From Halisarca cf. caerulea (taxonomy: Eukaryota > Porifera > Demospongiae > Chondrillida > Halisarcidae), in assembly GCA_963170055.1 (NCBI GenBank), contig CAUJGJ010000436.1, positions 97,001-161,000 of the forward strand: 64,000 bases of DNA, given 5' to 3'. Shown here one piece after another: positions 59,761 through 64,000 of the stretch. Position numbers and translations under genes: made by a program. The notes below the pieces were generated by a model. That model did not search any database and was not told the DNA's origin. It saw only the letters and a program-made list of their open reading frames with translations. The first letter of the stretch is position 1, and every line of letters starts with the position of its first letter.

Positions 59761-62700
59761 ATTAAGCAAAGCGCAAAATTGGCAAAGTTCCTAAGATATG
59801 ACAAATGAAATAGTAATTTGAACTTTCTAAGAAAGTTAAGTTTAAAATGTTACAAAGTTTCAATAAGTTTTATCGCAAAGACAATTTTAGAAACATAACT
59901 TTAAAATTAAGCAAAGCGCAAAATTGGCAAAGTTCCTAAGATATGACAAATGAAATAGTAATTTTAACTTTCTAAGAAAGTTAAGTTTAAAATATTACAA
60001 AGTTTCAATAAGTTTTATCGCAAAGACAATTTTAGAAACATATCTTTAAAATTAAGCAAAGCGCAAAATTGACAAAGTTGCTAAGATATGACAAATGAAA
60101 TAGTAATTTTAACTTTCTAAGAAAGTTAAGTTTAAAATGTTACAAAGTTTCAATAAGTTTTATCGCAAAGACAATTTTAGAAACATACCTTTAAAATTAA
60201 GCAAAGCGCAAAATTGGCAAAGTTCCTAAGATATGACAAATGAAATAGTAATTTGAACTTTCTAAGAAAGTTAAGTTTAAAATGTTACAAAGTTTCAATA
60301 AGTTTTATCGCAAAGACAATTTTAGAAACATAACTTTAAAATTAAGCAAAGCGCAAAATTGGCAAAGTTCCTAAGATATGACAAATGAAATAGTAATTTT
60401 AACTTTCTAAGAAAGTTAAGTTTAAAATGTTACAAAGTTTCAATAAGTTTTATCGCAAAGACAATTTTAGAAACATATCTTTAAAATTAAGCAAAGCGCA
60501 AAATTGGCAAAGTTCCTAAGATATGACAAATGAAATAGTAATTTTAACTTTCGAAGAAAGTTAAGTTTAAAATGTTACAAAGTTTCAATAAGTTTTATCG
60601 CAAAGACAATTTTAGAAACATAACTTTAAAATTAAGCAAAGCGCAAAATTGGCAAAGTTCCTAAGATATGACAAATCAAATAGTAATTTGAACTTTCTAA
60701 GAAAGTTAAGTTTAAAATGTTACAAAGTTTCAATAAGTTTTATCGCAAAGACAATTTTAGAAACACATCTTTAAAATTAAGCAAAGCGCAAAATTGACAA
60801 AGTTCCTAAGATATGACAAATGAAATAGTAATTTGAACTTTCTAAGAAAGTTAAGTTTAAAATGTTACAAAGTTTCAATAAGTTTTATCGCAAAGACAAT
60901 TTTAGAAACATAACTTTAAAATTAAGGAAAGTGCAAAATTGGCAAAGTTGCTAAGATATGACAAATGAAATAGTAATTTTAACTTTCTAAGAAAGTTAAG
61001 TTTAAAATGTTACAAAGTTTCAATAAGTTTTATCGCAAAGACAATTTTAGAAACATAACTTTAAAATTAAGCAAAGCGCAAAATTGGCAAAGTTCCTAAG
61101 ATATGACAAATGAAATAGTAATTTGAACTTTCTAAGAAAGTTAAGTTTAAAATGTTACAAAGTTTCAATAAGTTTTATCGCAAAGACAATTTTAGAAACA
61201 TAACTTTAAAATTAAGCAAAGTGCAAAATTGGCAAAGTTGCTAAGATATGACAAATGAAATAGTAATTTTAACTTTCTAAGAAAGTTAAGTTTAAAATGT
61301 TACAAAGTTTCAATAAGTTTTATCGCAAAGACAATTTTAGAAACATATCTTTAAAATTAAGCAAAGCGCAAAATTGGCAAAGTTCCTAAGATTTGACAAA
61401 TGAAATAGTAATTTTAACTTTCTAAGAAAGTTAAGTTTAAAATGTTACAAAGTTTCAATAAGTTTTATCGCAAAGACAATTTTAGAAACATAACTTTAAA
61501 ATTTAGCAAAGCGCAAAATTGGCAAAGTTGCTAAGATATGACAAATGAAATAGTAATTTTAACTTTCTAAGAAAGTTAAGTTTAAAATGTTACAAAGTTT
61601 CAATAAGTTTTATCGCAAAGACAATTTTAGAAACATAACTTTAAAATTAAGCAAAGCGCAAAATTGGCAAAGTTCCTAAGATATGACAAATGAAATAGTA
61701 ATTTGAACTTTCTAAGAAAGTTAAGTTTAAAATGTTACAAAGTTTCAATAAGTTTTATCGCAAAGACAATTTTAGAAACATAACTTTAAAATTAAGCAAA
61801 GTGCAAAATTGGCAAAGTTGCTAAGATATGACAAATGAAATAGTAATTTTAACTTTCTAAGAAAGTTAAGTTTAAAATGTTACAAAGTTTCAATAAGTTT
61901 TATCGCAAAGACAATTTTAGAAACATATCTTTAAAATTAAGCAAAGCGCAAAATTGGCAAAGTTCCTAAGATTTGACAAATGAAATAGTAATTTTAACTT
62001 TCTAAGAAAGTTAAGTTTAAAATGTTACAAAGTTTCAATAAGTTTTATCGCAAAGACAATTTTAGAAACATAACTTTAAAATTTAGCAAAGCGCAAAATT
62101 GGCAAAGTTGCTAAGATATGACAAATGAAATAGTAATTTTAACTTTCTAAGAAAGTTAAGTTTAAAATGTTACAAAGTTTCAATAAGTTTTATCGCAAAG
62201 ACAATTTTAGAAACATAACTTTAAAATTAAGCAAAGCGCAAAATTGGCAAAGTTCCTAAGATATGACAAATGAAATAGTAATTTTAACTTTCTAAGAAAG
62301 TTAAGTTTAAAATGTTACAAAGTTTCAATAAGTTTTATCGTAAAGACAATTTTAGAAACATATCTTTAAAATTAAGCAAAGCGCAAAATTGACAAAGTTC
62401 CTAAGATATGACAAATGAAATAGTAATTTTAACTTTCTAAGAAAGTTAAGTTTAAAATGTTACAAAGTTTCAATAAGTTTTATCGCAAAGACAATTTTAG
62501 AAACATATCTTTAAAATTAAGCAAAGCGCAAAATTGGCAAAGTTCCTAAGATATGACAAATGAAATAGTAATTTTAACTTTCGAAGAAAGTTAAGTTTAA
62601 AATGTTACAAAGTTTCAATAAGTTTTATCGCAAAGACAATTTTAGAAACATATCTTTAAAATTAAGCAAAGCGCAAAATTGGCAAAGTTCCTAAGATATG

Positions 62701-64000
62701 ACAAATGAAATAGTAATTTGAACTTTCTAAGAAAGTTAAGTTTAAAATGTTACAAAGTTTCAATAAGTTTTATCGCAAAGACAATTTTAGAAACATAACT
62801 TTAAAATTAAGCAAAGCGCAAAATTGGCAAAGTTCCTAAGATATGACAAATGAAATAGTAATTTTAACTTTCTAAGAAAGTTAAGTTTAAAATGTTACAA
62901 AGTTTCAATAAGTTTTATCGCAAAGACAATTTTAGAAACATAACTTTAAAATTAAGCAAAGTGCAAAATTGGCAAAGTTGCTAAGATATGACAAATGAAA
63001 TAGAAATTTTAACTTTCTAAGAAAGTTAAGTTTAAAATGTTACAAAGTTTCAATAAGTTTTATCGCAAAGACAATTTTAGAAACATAACTTTAAAATTAA
63101 GCAAAGTGCAAAATTGGCAAAGTTCCTAAGATATGACAAATGAAATAGTAATTTTAACTTTCTAAGAAAGTTAAGTTTAAAATGTTACAAAGTTTCAATA
63201 AGTTTTATCGCAAAGACAATTTTAGAAACATATCTTTAAAATTAAGCAAAGCGCAAAATTGACAAAGTTCCTAAGATATGACAAATGAAATAGTAATTTT
63301 AACTTTCTAAGAAAGTTAAGTTTAAAATGTTACAAAGTTTCAATAAGTTTTATCGCAAAGACAATTTTAGAAACATAACTTTAAAATTAAGCAAAGTGCA
63401 AAATTGGCAAAGTTGCTAAGATATGACAAATGAAATAGTAATGTTAACTTTCTAAGAAAGTTAAGTTTAAAATGTTACAAAGTTTCAATAAGTTTTATCG
63501 CAAAGACAATTTTAGAAACATAACTTTAAAATTAAGCAAAGCGCAAAATTGGCAAAGTTCCTAAGATATGACAAATGAAATAGTAATTTTAACTTTCTAA
63601 GAAAGTTAAGTTTAAAATGTTACAAAGTTTCAATAAGTTTTATCGCAAAGACAATTTTAGAAACATATCTTTAAAATTAAGCAAAGCGCAAAATTGACAA
63701 AGTTCCTAAGATATGACAAATGAAATAGTAATTTTAACTTTCTAAGAAAGTTAAGTTTAAAATGTTACAAAGTTTCAATAAGTTTTATCGCAAAGACAAT
63801 TTTAGAAACATATCTTTAAAATTAAGCAAAGCGCAAAATTGGCAAAGTTCCTAAGATATGACAAATGAAATAGTAATTTTAACTTTCTAAGAAAGTTAAG
63901 TTTAAAATGTTACAAAGTTTCAATAAGTTTTATCGCAAAGACAATTTTAGAAACATACCTTTAAAATTAAGCAAAGCGCAAAATTGGCAAAGTTCCTAAG

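Larger units (their letters stand above)
18641..64000. repeat. satellite B: 145-bp tandem repeat, about 310 monomers, continues past window
   Basis: One typical monomer, from AAAGTTCCTAAGATATGACA round to CAAAATTGGC, counts to 145 bases with 35 G/C (about 24%). Spacing is 145 (for example AGTTTTATCG at 43331 and 43621, two monomers). Conserved parts: a dyad with arms TTAACTTTC and GAAAGTTAA around TAA; TTACAAAGTTTCAATAAG; TTTTATCGCAAAGACAATTT; TAGAAACATAACTTTAAAAT; AAGCAAAGCGCAAAATTGGC. Common variant positions: CATAACT/CATATCT/CATACCT, TTTTAAC/TTTGAAC, GCGCAAA/GTGCAAA, TCTAAG/TCGAAG, TTGGCAAAG/TTGACAAAG/TTGCCAAAG/TTGTCAAAG. No genes, no transposon insertion and no strand switch in 45 kb. Confidence 0.98.

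Noticed and set aside
18641..64000. Regular repeat array as a CRISPR
   Set aside because: The monomers are contiguous with no unique spacers, 145 bp long and in eukaryotic context.
16121..64000. CENP-B box in the satellites
   Set aside because: No match to the TTCGNNNNANNCGGG pattern was seen; the monomers contain TTTCGAATCGAAC (A) or CGCAAAG (B) only.
18680..64000. TTCNNNGAA dyads as an array of STAT sites with a regulatory role
   Set aside because: The match is a short palindrome within an AT-rich satellite; nothing shows binding. Kept only as part of the dyad observation.

Overview
This window is animal (metazoan) nuclear DNA with no intact host gene. The evidence is a piggyBac-type transposase with a spliceosomal-type intron, several non-LTR retrotransposon fossils, TA-flanked MITEs, long (CA)n microsatellites and a very long AT-rich tandem satellite. 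Small intron size and the mixture of transposon families would fit a marine invertebrate such as a sponge or cnidarian, but the sequence does not fix the species. A gap of exactly 200 N (18201-18400) marks it as a scaffolded assembly.

Region 1 (1-16.1 kb) is a transposon graveyard. From the left: a decayed piggyBac-like transposase on the minus strand, running off the window edge (1-2222); a Helitron/Pif1-like helicase C-terminal fossil on the plus strand (about 2.7-2.9 kb); compound (CA)n microsatellites (2998-3960); a cluster of small inverted-repeat elements (4.4-6.9 kb), mostly TA-flanked MITEs; a plus-strand retrotransposon ORF fossil that appears to have lost its reverse transcriptase core (7183-8030); two minus-strand LINE fossils back to back (8.56-11.27 kb); a 0.54 kb foldback palindrome (11425-11968); and two more minus-strand LINE 3' fossils (12116-12310 and 13530-14660). 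All four LINE fossils read on the minus strand.

Region 2 (16.1-18.6 kb) is a tandem array of a 146-bp AT-rich satellite, here called A, interrupted by the assembly gap.

Region 3 (18.6-64.0 kb, running off the right edge) is an unbroken array of a 145-bp satellite, here called B: about 24% GC, roughly 310 monomers. A and B share clear homology in two blocks and join in register near 18.6 kb, so they look like sister families. B shows diverged monomers at its left edge, homogenised monomers inside, a 7-bp insertion subfamily (152-bp monomers), higher-order repeats (877-bp and 870-bp six-monomer units, and others) and kilobase-scale tandem duplications. Every typical B monomer carries a 9+9 bp perfect dyad. 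The whole is what a pericentromere-to-satellite boundary looks like; centromere identity is inference. The satellite pair and its higher-order structure are the most interesting content; I found no convincing undescribed enzymatic or defence system.
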